In this document: one piece after another, positions 1 through 8,187 of the stretch
Position numbering within the stretch: position 1 is the stretch's first letter
How the letters are laid out: each line of letters starts with the position of its first letter
Assembly (NCBI GenBank): GCA_947385185.1
Contig: CANDJX010000036.1
Location: forward strand, 1-12,941
Direction: 5' to 3'
Length of the DNA: 12,941 bases
Source: an uncultured Clostridia bacterium
GTDB taxonomy: Bacteria; Bacillota; Clostridia; Christensenellales; Pumilibacteraceae
The notes under the pieces: model-generated
The model's database searches: none
Seen by the model: the letters and a program-made list of their open reading frames with translations, nothing else
What the model was told of the DNA's origin: nothing
Program-made: the position numbers and the translations under genes

Positions 1-843
1 CGCCGTCATGTAATGGGAATTGACTACGGGACCTTTCGTCGATCTGTCCGTCTGAACGAACGGAATGAGATTGGTGACCGGAATAAGACCGACCGACAGC
101 ACGAGCGTGTCGCAACGAACGACGCGTTTCGTTTCCGGAATCGGCGCAAGATTTTCGTCCACTTTGGCTACGACGACTTCTTCCACTCTCTTGTCGCCGC
201 GGACTTCGACTACCGTAGTCGAAAGCTCGAGCGGGATCTTGAAATCGGTCAGGCACTGAGCGACGTTGCGGTTCAGTCCGCCCGGGTGCGGCATTATTTC
301 GAATACGCCCTCGACTCTCGCGCCCTCGAGCGTAAAGCGACGCGCCATAATAAGCCCGATATCGCCCGAACCGAGAATGACTATTCTTTTCCCGATACTG
401 CGTCCCTCGAGATTGATGAGCTCCTGCGCGGCGCCGGCGGTGAAAATACCGGCGGGGTGCGTACCTGCGATGTTAAGCGCGCCGAACGCGCGTTCGCGGC
501 TGCCGGTAGCGAGCACCACTGCCCTTGCTCTGACTGTTTCATAACCGCTTTCGGAAGCGATCTCGGCTTCGAGCGAGGGTTTGAGCGAAACGACCGTTCC
601 GCGTATAACGGCAATGCGGCTATTCGCCGAAAGCGTCGCAATATCGCGCGAAGCGTACTCGGGACCGGTAAGTTCTTCGCCGAAACGCGTCAGACCGAAT
701 CCGAGATGTATACATCTGTTCAGGATACCGCCGAGTTCGCCGCTCTCCGCGAGAAGAACGCGCGCCCCCTGCTTTTCCGCGCCGAGAGCCGCCGCAAGAC
801 CCGCGGCGCCTCCGCCTATAACAAGTACGTCGGTACGAATCAC
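1..843 (-). CDS. NAD(P)/FAD-dependent oxidoreductase (GlpA-partner type), 3' end outside window
   Basis: I translated this frame by hand from a GTG at 843 to the left edge: 281 codons with no stop. It opens with an FAD-binding Rossmann motif (VLVIGGGAAGLAAALG, residues 7-21), then GELGGILNRCIHLGFG (35-50) with a single conserved-looking Cys44, and LATGSRERAFG (111-121). A second nucleotide-binding motif, VILGSGDIGLIMARRF (155-170), probably binds NAD(P). The order matches the two-dinucleotide-domain flavoproteins that sit beside GlpA-like dehydrogenases and a DUF1667 protein in Clostridia; family members are about 420 residues, so roughly the last third is missing here. The GTG start follows AAGGAGG at good spacing and overlaps the upstream TGA as GTGA, which suggests translational coupling. 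It probably passes electrons between the partner dehydrogenase and NAD(P); the exact substrate is not visible. An ATG start fits less well, because the Rossmann strand begins within six residues of the GTG. Confidence 0.9.
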   Translation of the reverse strand, partial: MIRTDVLVIGGGAAGLAAALGAEKQGARVLLAESGELGGILNRCIHLGFGLTRFGEELTGPEYASRDIATLSANSRIAVIRGTVVSLKPSLEAEIASESGYETVRARAVVLATGSRERAFGALNIAGTHPAGIFTAGAAQELINLEGRSIGKRIVILGSGDIGLIMARRFTLEGARVEGVFEIMPHPGGLNRNVAQCLTDFKIPLELSTTVVEVRGDKRVEEVVVAKVDENLAPIPETKRVVRCDTLVLSVGLIPVTNLIPFVQTDRSTKGPVVNSHYMTA

Positions 844-2237
844 TGTTCCTCCTTCGCAAGAATATAGCTTCCGCGCTTATCTTTTTCCGCTTCGGTAGCG
901 TCCGTACCGAGCCGATCGGACAATATGTTTATCACCGACGACATACAGAAGCCGCCCTGACATCTGCCCATACCCGCGCGAAGTCGCTTTTTTACGCCGT
1001 CGACGGTGCGCGCGCCGCGGCGCACGGCTTCGGTTATTTCGGCTTCGGTCACGAGTTCGCAACGGCAAACTATTTTGCCGTAATCGGAATCGGACTCGAT
1101 CAACGCCTTTCTTCCCGCGGCGTCCTGATCGCAAAGCCGCTTTATGCGATGACGGGACGGATTGAAATCGGTGCGTTTTTCGAGATTGAACGAACGAGCA
1201 ACCGAAATCGCTATCGCAGGGACGCAGGAAAGTCCGGGCGAGCATATGCCGATGACGTTATACACGTTCGGGTTACGCCCCTTGCCTATCATGAAATCAC
1301 CCGTATCCGCCATGGCTCTTACGCCGACAAAAGTCGTGATCTGCTTATCGTAAGGTAAATTTTTGACTATTTTATTCGCCGCGGCGGCAAGTTCACCGAA
1401 CGCTTCGCTGCGAATACCGACGAAAGAACGGCGAACGTCCACCGCAGTCGGACCTATAAAGAAGTTGCCGTCGGCGGTCGGACATACGAGGACGCCTTTG
1501 CCCCGCGACGTAGGCGCGCCGAAAACCGGACGCCCGACGAAATGTACTTTGTCGAACATACGGTATTCGCCCGCGCGGTGCGATAAACGCACGATGTCGC
1601 CGAGCATACGCGCGACCTCGCCGCCGCCGTTGCCGGCGCAATTGATCACGGTTTTTGCGGACACTGCTCTGCCGTCCGCAGCCCGAAGCGTCGTACAATC
1701 GTCCTCTCTGCCCGCCGACACCACGCGGAAATCGAATATGAATTCCGCGCCGTTCGCTTCCGCATTTTCCCGAAGCGCGAAAGTCAGTTCGAAAGGATTG
1801 ACGACCGCCGCGGTAGGCGCATACAACGCCGCCGTTACCCGATCGGAAAGATTGGGCTCGAGCTTGCGCGCTTCGTCGCCGCTTATAATCGACAGTCCGT
1901 CAATACCGTTGACCCTTCCGCGTTCGAGAAGCAATTCGAGCGAGGCAAGCTCGGTGGGATCTGTCGCCACAGTCAACGAACCCGTCTGCTTATAAGGAAC
2001 GTCGAGCGTCGCCGCATAAGCGCGGAAAAGCCGCGAACCGAGCGCATTATATTTTGCCATCGCCGTACCCGGTTTCGGATCGTACCCCGAATGCACTATG
2101 CCGCTGTTCGCTCCGCTCGAACCGGTGCAAACATCGGGCGCGGCTTCGACAAGCGCAACGGACGCCTTATATCTGGTAAGTTCGCGGGCAATGGCGCAAC
2201 CTATCGCGCCCCCGCCGATTATACAGAAATCGTACAT
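840..2237 (-). CDS. GlpA-like FAD-dependent dehydrogenase with C-terminal BFD [2Fe-2S] domain
   Basis: This 465-residue protein starts directly with the FAD-binding motif (CIIGGGAIGCAIAREL, residues 5-20), so the ATG at 2237 must be close to the true start. The DAO/glycerol-3-phosphate dehydrogenase fold follows, with SGANSGIVHSGYDPKPGT (41-58), VINCAGNGGG (197-206) and a C-terminal FAD contact region, NVIGICSPGLSCVPAIA (327-343). Residues 388-440 form a BFD-like domain with Cys391, Cys393, Cys426 and Cys431 (CxC, 32 residues, CxxxxC), expected to hold a [2Fe-2S] cluster. This is the architecture of anaerobic glycerol-3-phosphate dehydrogenase GlpA and of related 2-hydroxyacid oxidases, so the substrate is probably glycerol-3-phosphate but is not proven. 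It is first in its operon and overlaps the downstream flavoprotein by four bases. Its promoter puts the start site at the ATG, and I see no ribosome binding site upstream. Unlike its neighbours, it uses at least one TTA codon. Confidence 0.92.
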   Translation of the reverse strand: MYDFCIIGGGAIGCAIARELTRYKASVALVEAAPDVCTGSSGANSGIVHSGYDPKPGTAMAKYNALGSRLFRAYAATLDVPYKQTGSLTVATDPTELASLELLLERGRVNGIDGLSIISGDEARKLEPNLSDRVTAALYAPTAAVVNPFELTFALRENAEANGAEFIFDFRVVSAGREDDCTTLRAADGRAVSAKTVINCAGNGGGEVARMLGDIVRLSHRAGEYRMFDKVHFVGRPVFGAPTSRGKGVLVCPTADGNFFIGPTAVDVRRSFVGIRSEAFGELAAAANKIVKNLPYDKQITTFVGVRAMADTGDFMIGKGRNPNVYNVIGICSPGLSCVPAIAISVARSFNLEKRTDFNPSRHRIKRLCDQDAAGRKALIESDSDYGKIVCRCELVTEAEITEAVRRGARTVDGVKKRLRAGMGRCQGGFCMSSVINILSDRLGTDATEAEKDKRGSYILAKEEQ

Positions 2238-2272
2238 ACGTTTATTATACTATACTTCGCTTGAAATGACAA
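2235..2272 (-). promoter_or_regulatory. SigmaA promoter of the GlpA-like operon, apparently leaderless
   Basis: On the minus strand TTGTCA lies at 2272-2267, then 17 bp, then a perfect TATAAT at 2249-2244. Only six bases (AAACGT) separate the -10 element from the ATG at 2237, so the usual start site, about seven bases past the -10, falls on the A of the ATG. No Shine-Dalgarno sequence is present. It lies just downstream of the terminator of the preceding gene, so the operon should be transcribed independently. Confidence 0.8.
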
Positions 2273-2301
2273 GCAAAAACCGAATAATTTCGATCGATAC
2301 G

Positions 2302-2332
2302 AAAAAGCCGTCGCCTCGTCGGCAACGGCTTT
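2302..2332 (-). terminator. Rho-independent terminator of the 1212-residue surface protein gene
   Basis: Reading the minus strand, AAAGCCGTTGCC pairs with GGCGACGGCTTT (12 bp with one U-G wobble) around the five-base loop GACGA, and runs into five Ts. The stem begins 13 bases after the stop codon at 2346. Confidence 0.9.
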
Positions 2333-2345
2333 GAATTCGTTTGGT

Positions 2346-5300
2346 TTAAGCTGTCTTACGCTTACGGAATCTGATAAGGTAGATGATGATTCCGGCGATA
2401 AGAATAACGCCTACGATGATGAGGACTACCGCAAGAGTAGTGATCGCATCGGACGAAACGTTATACGACGACGAAGTTACGTTTATCGTATACGAAACTT
2501 TCGAGGAATTGCCCACTTTATCCGTTACGGTATAAACGATCTGATAACGACCTGCCGTCGTGAATTCGTAAGAGCTTCCGTCGTTCTTCGCGGTTGCGCG
2601 CGTTACGGTCGCAATCACGTCGCCCTCCGGATTGATAAGCTGTTTCGAATAGGTAAGACCCGTCGTGCTCTCGCCCTGGTCGAGAACGATCGAAGCGAAG
2701 TCGTACTTATCGCCTACCGACGCTTCGACTGCGCTGCTTACCGCATACTCGGTATCGTTAACCCAACCGAACGCCGCGGTGAACTTCGGAGCGACTACGT
2801 CGCCTGCCTTGATGGTATAACTCGAGTCTACCGAACGATTGTTGAGCGTTGCGGTATACGTAACGGTATACGTGCCGTCCTTGGTCGCTTCGAACGCGAA
2901 CATATTTCCGGTAAGCTCGCCGCCGTTATAGTTCTCGGGCATTTCGTCGTCGGTATAATCGTCGACGTCGTAATAGGTCACTTCGTTTCCGTCGTTGTCG
3001 GTGATCTTAACGGTAATCGCAGTTGCATTGCCGTTGGACGACGAAGCGGAAATATTCGGAAGCACCACGTATGCGGGTTTGCCGCTTACGGATACCGGCG
3101 TATAAGTCGGCATAGCTCCGAGGAGTCTGAACGTTGCGGAAGTATTGTCCGTCGAGGACGATACCTGTGCTCCGACAAGTTTATTGGTATTTCTGATCGA
3201 ATAATCGGAATTATACTCGACGAGTCCCGTACCGGTAGAAGGATTACCGTATTCGAACACATAATCTTTGAACGAATAAGTCGTCGTCTGGAGCGCGGTG
3301 AACTCGGTGCCCATAAGGCTGAATCTGCCGCCGGTGATCGAACGGATTACGCCGCTGTCGTCCCAGGAATCGGGAACGGTATAATCGTTGGGAAGTTCGT
3401 AAGTTACGTTATACGAAAGCGCGGATCCTATAAGAGCGGAAACGGGTTTGGAACCGCTCGAAGTTCCGTTCACGGTCACGAACGCAATCTTGACGTTGCT
3501 TGCGCCGGATACGTGGAAGCCGCGTGCGACTACCATATATTCGCCTGCTCTCGTCGGAGTGAATCTGATGTTATCGACGTGAATGAGCTGATTCGTCTCG
3601 CCCGATCTGCTCTCGCTGTAAGTCTCGAACGAAACGTTGGAAAGCGGAGCTTCGTTGACGTCCACTCCGTCCGCGTCCTGAACGCGCTGAACGTAAAGTT
3701 CGAAACCGGTATAGTTGCGCTGTTCCGCATTTGCGAAGTTGATCGTCATATCGCCGAACACATACGTTTCGCCGACCACGCCGTCGGTGTTATTGGTACT
3801 CGTAAACTCGGGAGTATAAGCGCTGCTTGCGGTTGCGCTCGTACCGTCGATAACCGGAACGGCTTTCATATACGAAGCGGTATTGCCTGCCGAATCGGTA
3901 GCTCTGAGCGCGACGTATACGGGATTTGCGGTCGTTACGGTCGAAGTAACCTTATCTCCGTAAAAATCGGTAACGGTGATTTCGAGATTGTTTTCGACTT
4001 TCTCGAGCGTAAGCTGAGTATTGGACGAAGAAGTCGAAAGTCTTACAATATCCTTTTCCTCGATAGTGCCGAGATCCACTTCGTCGAAGTCGTCGGTCGT
4101 AAGCGTATTGTTGAATATGAGATAATATTCGATATCGAGACGCGCGTCGTTGGAATCGGTAGCCGAAACGTCGGTTATGGTTTGATTCGTTTCGAAGTTA
4201 CGGAACACGAGATAATCGGGTGTGTCGAAGTCTACCGAAGGAACGGTAACGTCTCTGAACACCGATTGAAGCGTAGTCGTAAACGTGCGCGAAGCAGTGT
4301 TGCCCTGATCGTCTCTCGCTCTGTACGTCGCGGTGTAATTGCCGAGGTAATCGGTAACGCCCCACATAGCGAAATTGAAGTAGCCTTTCGTTATGCGTCC
4401 GAGTTCGGTATCGTAATAAACGAGCGAGTAGTTCTTGTCGCCGGTAAGTCCGTTACCGGTAATAACGCCCGTAGCTTCGTCCACGGTGTATCCTTCTTTT
4501 TCCCAATATCTGAAGAAGTAGAAGGTTCTGTCCTGATAGTCCGAAGCATAATCTGCCGTAGCGGCGTAAGAATTTGCGGACGAATGCTCGGTCGCGTAGA
4601 TGTTATCGAAGCTGAGCACGGTTTTGCTGTTGTGATCGGAAAGAGTGAACGACAGTTTAAGGTCTGCATCCGAAGCGGCGTTATCCGAAAGCACAGGCAT
4701 CGGATACGCTACGTTAAGCTCGCTTCCGGTAAGACGGACGGGATCGTCGTTCGCGTTTGCGCCCGCTTTGTAAACGGTACGTCCCCAGGTCGAAGGAATG
4801 AGGCTCGAATTGATGTCCTCGTAAACAGCCGCGGTGGTATCGGAAACGGTGATCGTCTGAGGATACTCGACGGTGCTGTTCGCGGTCGAGTCGGTATATC
4901 TGCCCGTGCTGTCCTCCGCCTGATACGTCACTCTGTAAGTGCCCGCTTCGGTGGGATAGAACGTCATAAAGTCCGCGTTGTCGAAAACGACCGCAACCGC
5001 TTCTCTCGGATCCGAAGTCGTTACGAACCCGTCTGCGTCGGTAGCATAACCGGTATGGTTGTCCGTATTCGCGGCTTTGTAATATTCGCCCGTGGCATAG
5101 CCCGTCTTTTCGTCTATTACGGCTTCGGGAACGTAATCGAGATCGACCGAAGTTTCGCCGACGGTATAGGTATGCTCTACTTTAATATAAGTATTTATTC
5201 TGGTATCGTAGTTGTCCGTAACCGTAGCGGACGGAAGTTTGACCGCCGTATTGAGCGAGCTCGATGCGGGAACTCCGGAAATACTGAGCGTAGGAGCGGA

Positions 5301-5984
5301 AGTATCGCTGAACTTACTCTCGACCTGCGTGGTATATTCCGCGGTATAGATGTTGTCGCCGCTACCTACGCGAGCGGTATATACTATAAAGTAAATTCCG
5401 TCGGTGTCAGTCGTGACTTTAGCCGCATCCGTTCCGAGCTTGGAGGAATCGAATTCGGTTTTCGTTCCGTTGGGATCGGTCACCGTCGCGCTCACGGAAG
5501 CGGTCGTATCGGGGAACCACTTCGAAAGATCGTCGTCCATATAATACAACGTTGCCGCGGGAAGAACGAACGAATCGCCCGTTTTCCAATACGTCGGTAT
5601 TGCGGCGGCGTTGCCGTCTACCACGAATTTGTATTCGTGTTCCATATATACTTCTACGTTATAGGTGTAGCTTGCATATTTGCCTTTTGCCGTATTGTTA
5701 TACGTAACCTCGTATATACCGACGCGATTAGCCGTAACCTTGCCGCTTACGGGTTCTGGTTTTACAATCTCGCCGCCCGGGTCCTTGACCGTGACGGTAA
5801 CGCCCGTACCTTCGACTACGCTGAACGTACTGCCGTACTTGACGCGGTTAACGACGTTAGTCTGCACGATCGAGGCAGGCGCGTCTGCGGTCGCCGCATG
5901 AAAAGCGACGCTTGTAAACATGAAAGACACAGCGAGTACGAGTACCGCAGCTATGGCAATTATCTTGCTTGCTATCTTTGACAT
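2346..5984 (-). CDS. Large cell-surface Ig-like repeat protein with signal peptide and C-terminal membrane anchor
   Basis: The protein is 1212 residues. Residues 1-33 form a signal peptide (basic SKIASK, then a hydrophobic core IIAIAAVLVLAVSFMF, likely cut after AFHA near residue 30). Residues 35-1170 are a beta-rich ectodomain of degenerate Ig-like modules. Their closing strands repeat as G-x-Y-x-V-x-Y-x-A-x-D-x-x-G-N at about 88-111, 194-220, 346-370, 547-572, 687-711, 1036-1060 and 1143-1169, resembling HYR/DUF5011-type Ig-like domains. Residues 1181-1204 are one transmembrane helix followed by the short basic tail RFRKRKTA. There is no LPXTG motif, so the protein should be a membrane-anchored surface protein with only about eight residues inside the cell. 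I found no cysteine in the whole chain and no catalytic motif. AAGGAG lies ten bases before the ATG. The gene is monocistronic, with its own promoter and terminator. Adhesion, envelope scaffolding or ligand binding are all possible; I cannot name a function. Confidence 0.9.
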   Translation of the reverse strand: MSKIASKIIAIAAVLVLAVSFMFTSVAFHAATADAPASIVQTNVVNRVKYGSTFSVVEGTGVTVTVKDPGGEIVKPEPVSGKVTANRVGIYEVTYNNTAKGKYASYTYNVEVYMEHEYKFVVDGNAAAIPTYWKTGDSFVLPAATLYYMDDDLSKWFPDTTASVSATVTDPNGTKTEFDSSKLGTDAAKVTTDTDGIYFIVYTARVGSGDNIYTAEYTTQVESKFSDTSAPTLSISGVPASSSLNTAVKLPSATVTDNYDTRINTYIKVEHTYTVGETSVDLDYVPEAVIDEKTGYATGEYYKAANTDNHTGYATDADGFVTTSDPREAVAVVFDNADFMTFYPTEAGTYRVTYQAEDSTGRYTDSTANSTVEYPQTITVSDTTAAVYEDINSSLIPSTWGRTVYKAGANANDDPVRLTGSELNVAYPMPVLSDNAASDADLKLSFTLSDHNSKTVLSFDNIYATEHSSANSYAATADYASDYQDRTFYFFRYWEKEGYTVDEATGVITGNGLTGDKNYSLVYYDTELGRITKGYFNFAMWGVTDYLGNYTATYRARDDQGNTASRTFTTTLQSVFRDVTVPSVDFDTPDYLVFRNFETNQTITDVSATDSNDARLDIEYYLIFNNTLTTDDFDEVDLGTIEEKDIVRLSTSSSNTQLTLEKVENNLEITVTDFYGDKVTSTVTTANPVYVALRATDSAGNTASYMKAVPVIDGTSATASSAYTPEFTSTNNTDGVVGETYVFGDMTINFANAEQRNYTGFELYVQRVQDADGVDVNEAPLSNVSFETYSESRSGETNQLIHVDNIRFTPTRAGEYMVVARGFHVSGASNVKIAFVTVNGTSSGSKPVSALIGSALSYNVTYELPNDYTVPDSWDDSGVIRSITGGRFSLMGTEFTALQTTTYSFKDYVFEYGNPSTGTGLVEYNSDYSIRNTNKLVGAQVSSSTDNTSATFRLLGAMPTYTPVSVSGKPAYVVLPNISASSSNGNATAITVKITDNDGNEVTYYDVDDYTDDEMPENYNGGELTGNMFAFEATKDGTYTVTYTATLNNRSVDSSYTIKAGDVVAPKFTAAFGWVNDTEYAVSSAVEASVGDKYDFASIVLDQGESTTGLTYSKQLINPEGDVIATVTRATAKNDGSSYEFTTAGRYQIVYTVTDKVGNSSKVSYTINVTSSSYNVSSDAITTLAVVLIIVGVILIAGIIIYLIRFRKRKTA

Positions 5985-6044
5985 TCCGGAAATTCTCCTT
6001 GAGTTTAACTGGTTTGTAAGAAATTACAAATTACAACATCAATA

Positions 6045-6073
6045 AGTATATAGAATACTCTCGAAGTTGTCAA
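6045..6073 (-). promoter_or_regulatory. SigmaA promoter of the 1212-residue surface protein gene
   Basis: The minus strand carries a perfect -35 TTGACA (6073-6068), a 17-bp spacer and TATACT (6050-6045). The predicted start is near 6037-6039, giving a leader of about 53 nt that includes AAGGAG ten bases before the ATG. A/T-rich sequence just upstream of the -35 could act as an UP element. This is close to consensus, so high expression is likely unless it is repressed. Confidence 0.85.
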
Positions 6074-6105
6074 ATATTTTCCGCCGAATTTACGTTAAAT
6101 ATTTT
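6072..6105. repeat. Direct repeat AAATATTTT, two copies 25 bp apart
   Basis: AAATATTTT occurs at 6072-6080 and 6097-6105 on the plus strand. Its first eight bases are self-complementary, so the copies also form an A/T-only inverted repeat. One copy overlaps the -35 edge of the surface-protein promoter. It lies in the 130-bp gap between hom and the surface-protein gene. It may be protein-binding or simply A/T-rich promoter sequence. Confidence 0.4.
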
Positions 6106-6114
6106 ATTTTTTTG

Positions 6115-7395
6115 TCACGAAAGCACTCTGATGAGGCTTACGACCTTATTTGCGTCGTCGAGTTTTTCAATCTCGGTTACCGAACGGCGCACATCGCTCT
6201 CTCTCGCGGTATGGGTAAGGAAACTTATCGACGCTCCGCCGCTTCCGCCCCGCTGAAGTACTGTTTCGATGCTGACGTTGTTTTTCGCGAACACGCCGGC
6301 AAGCGCCGCGAGCACTCCCGGAGCGTCGGGCGCGGAAACCGAAAGATAATATTTGCTCGTAAAGTCCATGCCGATCGTAATGCCCTCGGCGACCTTTCCG
6401 TCGTTATCGAAATCGGAATAAACCGGCTCGGTGCGTTCGGCGGCGTAAACGACGTCGCTGACGATCGCGCTGCCCGTCGGACGCGCGCCCGCTCCCCTGC
6501 CGTAAAACATCAGATCGTCAACGAAATCGCCGTTGACGTAGACCGCGTTGAACGATCCGCTGACGCCTGCGAGAGGATGACCTACGGGCACGAAAGTGGG
6601 ATGTACGCGGACTTCCACGGTATCGCCCGAACGCTTGCCTATGGCAAGAAGTTTGATAACGTAACCGAGTTCTTTACCCGCTTTGATGTCCGCTTTGGTT
6701 ATGCCCGTAATACCTTCGCGGTATACGTGCTGGAAAGGAATGCAGGTGTGAAACGCGAGCGACGAAAGAATGGACAGCTTGTACGACGCGTCGAAGCCTT
6801 CCACGTCCGCCGTGGGGTTGAATTCCGCATAGCCGAGCGACTGCGCTTCTTTGAGCGCGTCGGCGTAGCTCATTCCCTCCTCGGTCATTTTGGACAGAAT
6901 ATAGTTCGTCGTGCCGTTTATTATGCCGACGAGCGAATTGATATGGTTCGCCTGCAAACTTTCGTGAAGCGCGCGGATGATCGGCACGCCGCCGACGCAC
7001 GACGCTTCGAAATAGAGTCCCGCTCCGCCTTTCTTCGCCGCCGCTTCGAGGCTCGACCAATGCTTGGACACGAGTTCTTTGTTCGCGGTCACGACGCTTT
7101 TGCCCGAAAGCAGGACTTTTTCTATAAAAGTCTTTGCCGGTTCTACGCCGCCCATGGTTTCGACCACGATCGAAATATCGCTGTCCGCGGCTATCTCGTC
7201 CACTCCGGACGCGACGGCGGTTTCGGGAATACCGAACGATTTGACGCGTTCGAGATTTTTATCGAGCACTTTTTTCACGCGGAAATCGATGCCGTGATTG
7301 GCAAGCAGATAATCGTGGTTATGCGTGAGTATTTCGTAAGTGCCGCCGCCGACGGTACCTATACCCATGATCGCTACGTTTACGGTTTTTTTCAT
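6115..7395 (-). CDS. hom: Homoserine dehydrogenase with C-terminal ACT domain
   Basis: The 426-residue protein catalyses NAD(P)H-dependent reduction of aspartate semialdehyde to homoserine, the branch point to threonine and methionine. The N-terminal Rossmann motif is GIGTVGGGTYE (11-21), followed by TANKELVSKHW (103-113) with Lys106. The catalytic domain shows GIINGTTNYILSKM (157-170) and DVEGFDASYKLSIL (197-210), in which Asp202 and Lys206 fit the family's catalytic Asp/Lys pair. GRGAGARPTGSAIVSD (299-314) is the usual closing signature. Residues 349-426 form an ACT domain (YYLSVSAPDAPGVLAALAG), the known site of threonine feedback inhibition in this family. Length and domain order are normal. 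AAGGGAAA lies a few bases before the ATG, and the gene begins 23 bp after coaX with no promoter visible between them, so it is probably the last gene of the transporter-coaX-hom operon. No clear terminator follows it. Confidence 0.97.
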   Translation of the reverse strand: MKKTVNVAIMGIGTVGGGTYEILTHNHDYLLANHGIDFRVKKVLDKNLERVKSFGIPETAVASGVDEIAADSDISIVVETMGGVEPAKTFIEKVLLSGKSVVTANKELVSKHWSSLEAAAKKGGAGLYFEASCVGGVPIIRALHESLQANHINSLVGIINGTTNYILSKMTEEGMSYADALKEAQSLGYAEFNPTADVEGFDASYKLSILSSLAFHTCIPFQHVYREGITGITKADIKAGKELGYVIKLLAIGKRSGDTVEVRVHPTFVPVGHPLAGVSGSFNAVYVNGDFVDDLMFYGRGAGARPTGSAIVSDVVYAAERTEPVYSDFDNDGKVAEGITIGMDFTSKYYLSVSAPDAPGVLAALAGVFAKNNVSIETVLQRGGSGGASISFLTHTARESDVRRSVTEIEKLDDANKVVSLIRVLS

Positions 7396-7418
7396 AATAG
7401 TTTCCCTTGATATTTATT

Positions 7419-8186
7419 TTACGTATTCAGTTTATATATAATATTGAGTCCGCGAAGCGTAAGCGTCCTGTCCAGCACGTCTATCACGTCGCTGTGACGC
7501 TTGATTATTTCGGCAAGTCCGCCCGTCGCGATTACTTTGGCGTTCGTAAAACCGGTTTCCTCGCGCATGAGCCGCACTATGCGTTCCGCCATGCCTATAT
7601 ATCCCTGCAAAAGTCCGGACTGCATATTCGTTATCGTCGTGCGTCCGACCACTTTGCGCGGCATTATAAGCTCGATCTTCGGAAGTTTCTCGGCTGTCTG
7701 CGAAAGCGCTTCGGAAGCGCTCTTGAGCCCGTGTCCTATCGCGCCGCCCAGGAACTCGCCTTTCTCGCCTATCACGTTGAACGTAGTCGCCGTGCCGCAA
7801 TCGATGTTTATGCACGGTCCTCCGTAAATGTAATACGCCGCGACCGAATTGACTATGCGATCCGCGCCCACTTCTCTCGGATTGTCGTATTTTATGTTCA
7901 GTCCGGTTTTTATTCCCGAACCGACGACAAGCGGTTTCACGCCCATATAATAATCGCAGGCGTGTTCGAAAGTGTAATTGAGCCCGGGCTTGACAGACGA
8001 CATTATCGCGCCTTCGACGTCGTCGGGCGAAATGCCTTTCGACGCGAGCTGCGCCAGAATGTCGACGCCGTACTCGTCGCCCGTGCGCGCGTGAGCGGTC
8101 GAAAGCCTGAACGAATGCAGGAGCTTGTCGCGGTCGAACACTCCTATCTTTATATTGGTGTTTCCTATATCTATTACTAATAACAT
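7419..8186 (-). CDS. coaX: Type III pantothenate kinase
   Basis: This is a 255-residue member of the ASKHA fold that phosphorylates pantothenate, the first step of coenzyme A synthesis. The P-loop-like phosphate motif DIGNTNIKIG starts at residue 6. VGADRIVNSVAAY (106-118) carries the Asp109 expected as catalytic base, INIDCGTATTFN (126-137) is the second phosphate-binding segment, and GGAIGHGLK (147-155) and IATGGLAEII (219-228) follow. The frame stays open 18 codons further upstream, but those codons overlap the transporter gene and encode a Lys/Arg-rich stretch; the ATG at 8186 places DIGNTN at the family's usual position and gives the usual length. This start lies one base after the transporter's TAG, so translation is probably coupled. 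The second and third codons are both TTA, a codon otherwise absent from this gene. The family is normally dimeric and potassium-dependent. Confidence 0.96.
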   Translation of the reverse strand: MLLVIDIGNTNIKIGVFDRDKLLHSFRLSTAHARTGDEYGVDILAQLASKGISPDDVEGAIMSSVKPGLNYTFEHACDYYMGVKPLVVGSGIKTGLNIKYDNPREVGADRIVNSVAAYYIYGGPCINIDCGTATTFNVIGEKGEFLGGAIGHGLKSASEALSQTAEKLPKIELIMPRKVVGRTTITNMQSGLLQGYIGMAERIVRLMREETGFTNAKVIATGGLAEIIKRHSDVIDVLDRTLTLRGLNIIYKLNT

Positions 8187-8187
8187 T

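Noticed and set aside
13..867. Plus-strand open frame opposite the left-edge oxidoreductase
   Set aside because: It is an Arg-rich mirror-register shadow. The minus frame gives a clear two-motif flavoprotein.
2288..2304. Short inverted repeat TTTCG with CGAAA upstream of the GlpA-like promoter
   Set aside because: The arms are only 5 bp with a 7-bp gap, and it overlaps the T-tract of the terminator. That is too weak to call an operator.
2331..5981. A 1216-codon open frame on the plus strand, exactly opposite the 1212-residue surface protein
   Set aside because: It is in mirror register with the real gene, so its lack of stops only reflects absence of TTA, CTA and TCA codons on the minus strand. 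Its translation is rich in Arg and low-complexity, shows no domain or signal peptide, and the minus-strand gene has signal peptide, anchor, promoter, ribosome site and terminator.
6067..7410. Long plus-strand open frame opposite hom
   Set aside because: It is a mirror-register shadow of a fully recognisable homoserine dehydrogenase, with no family resemblance of its own.
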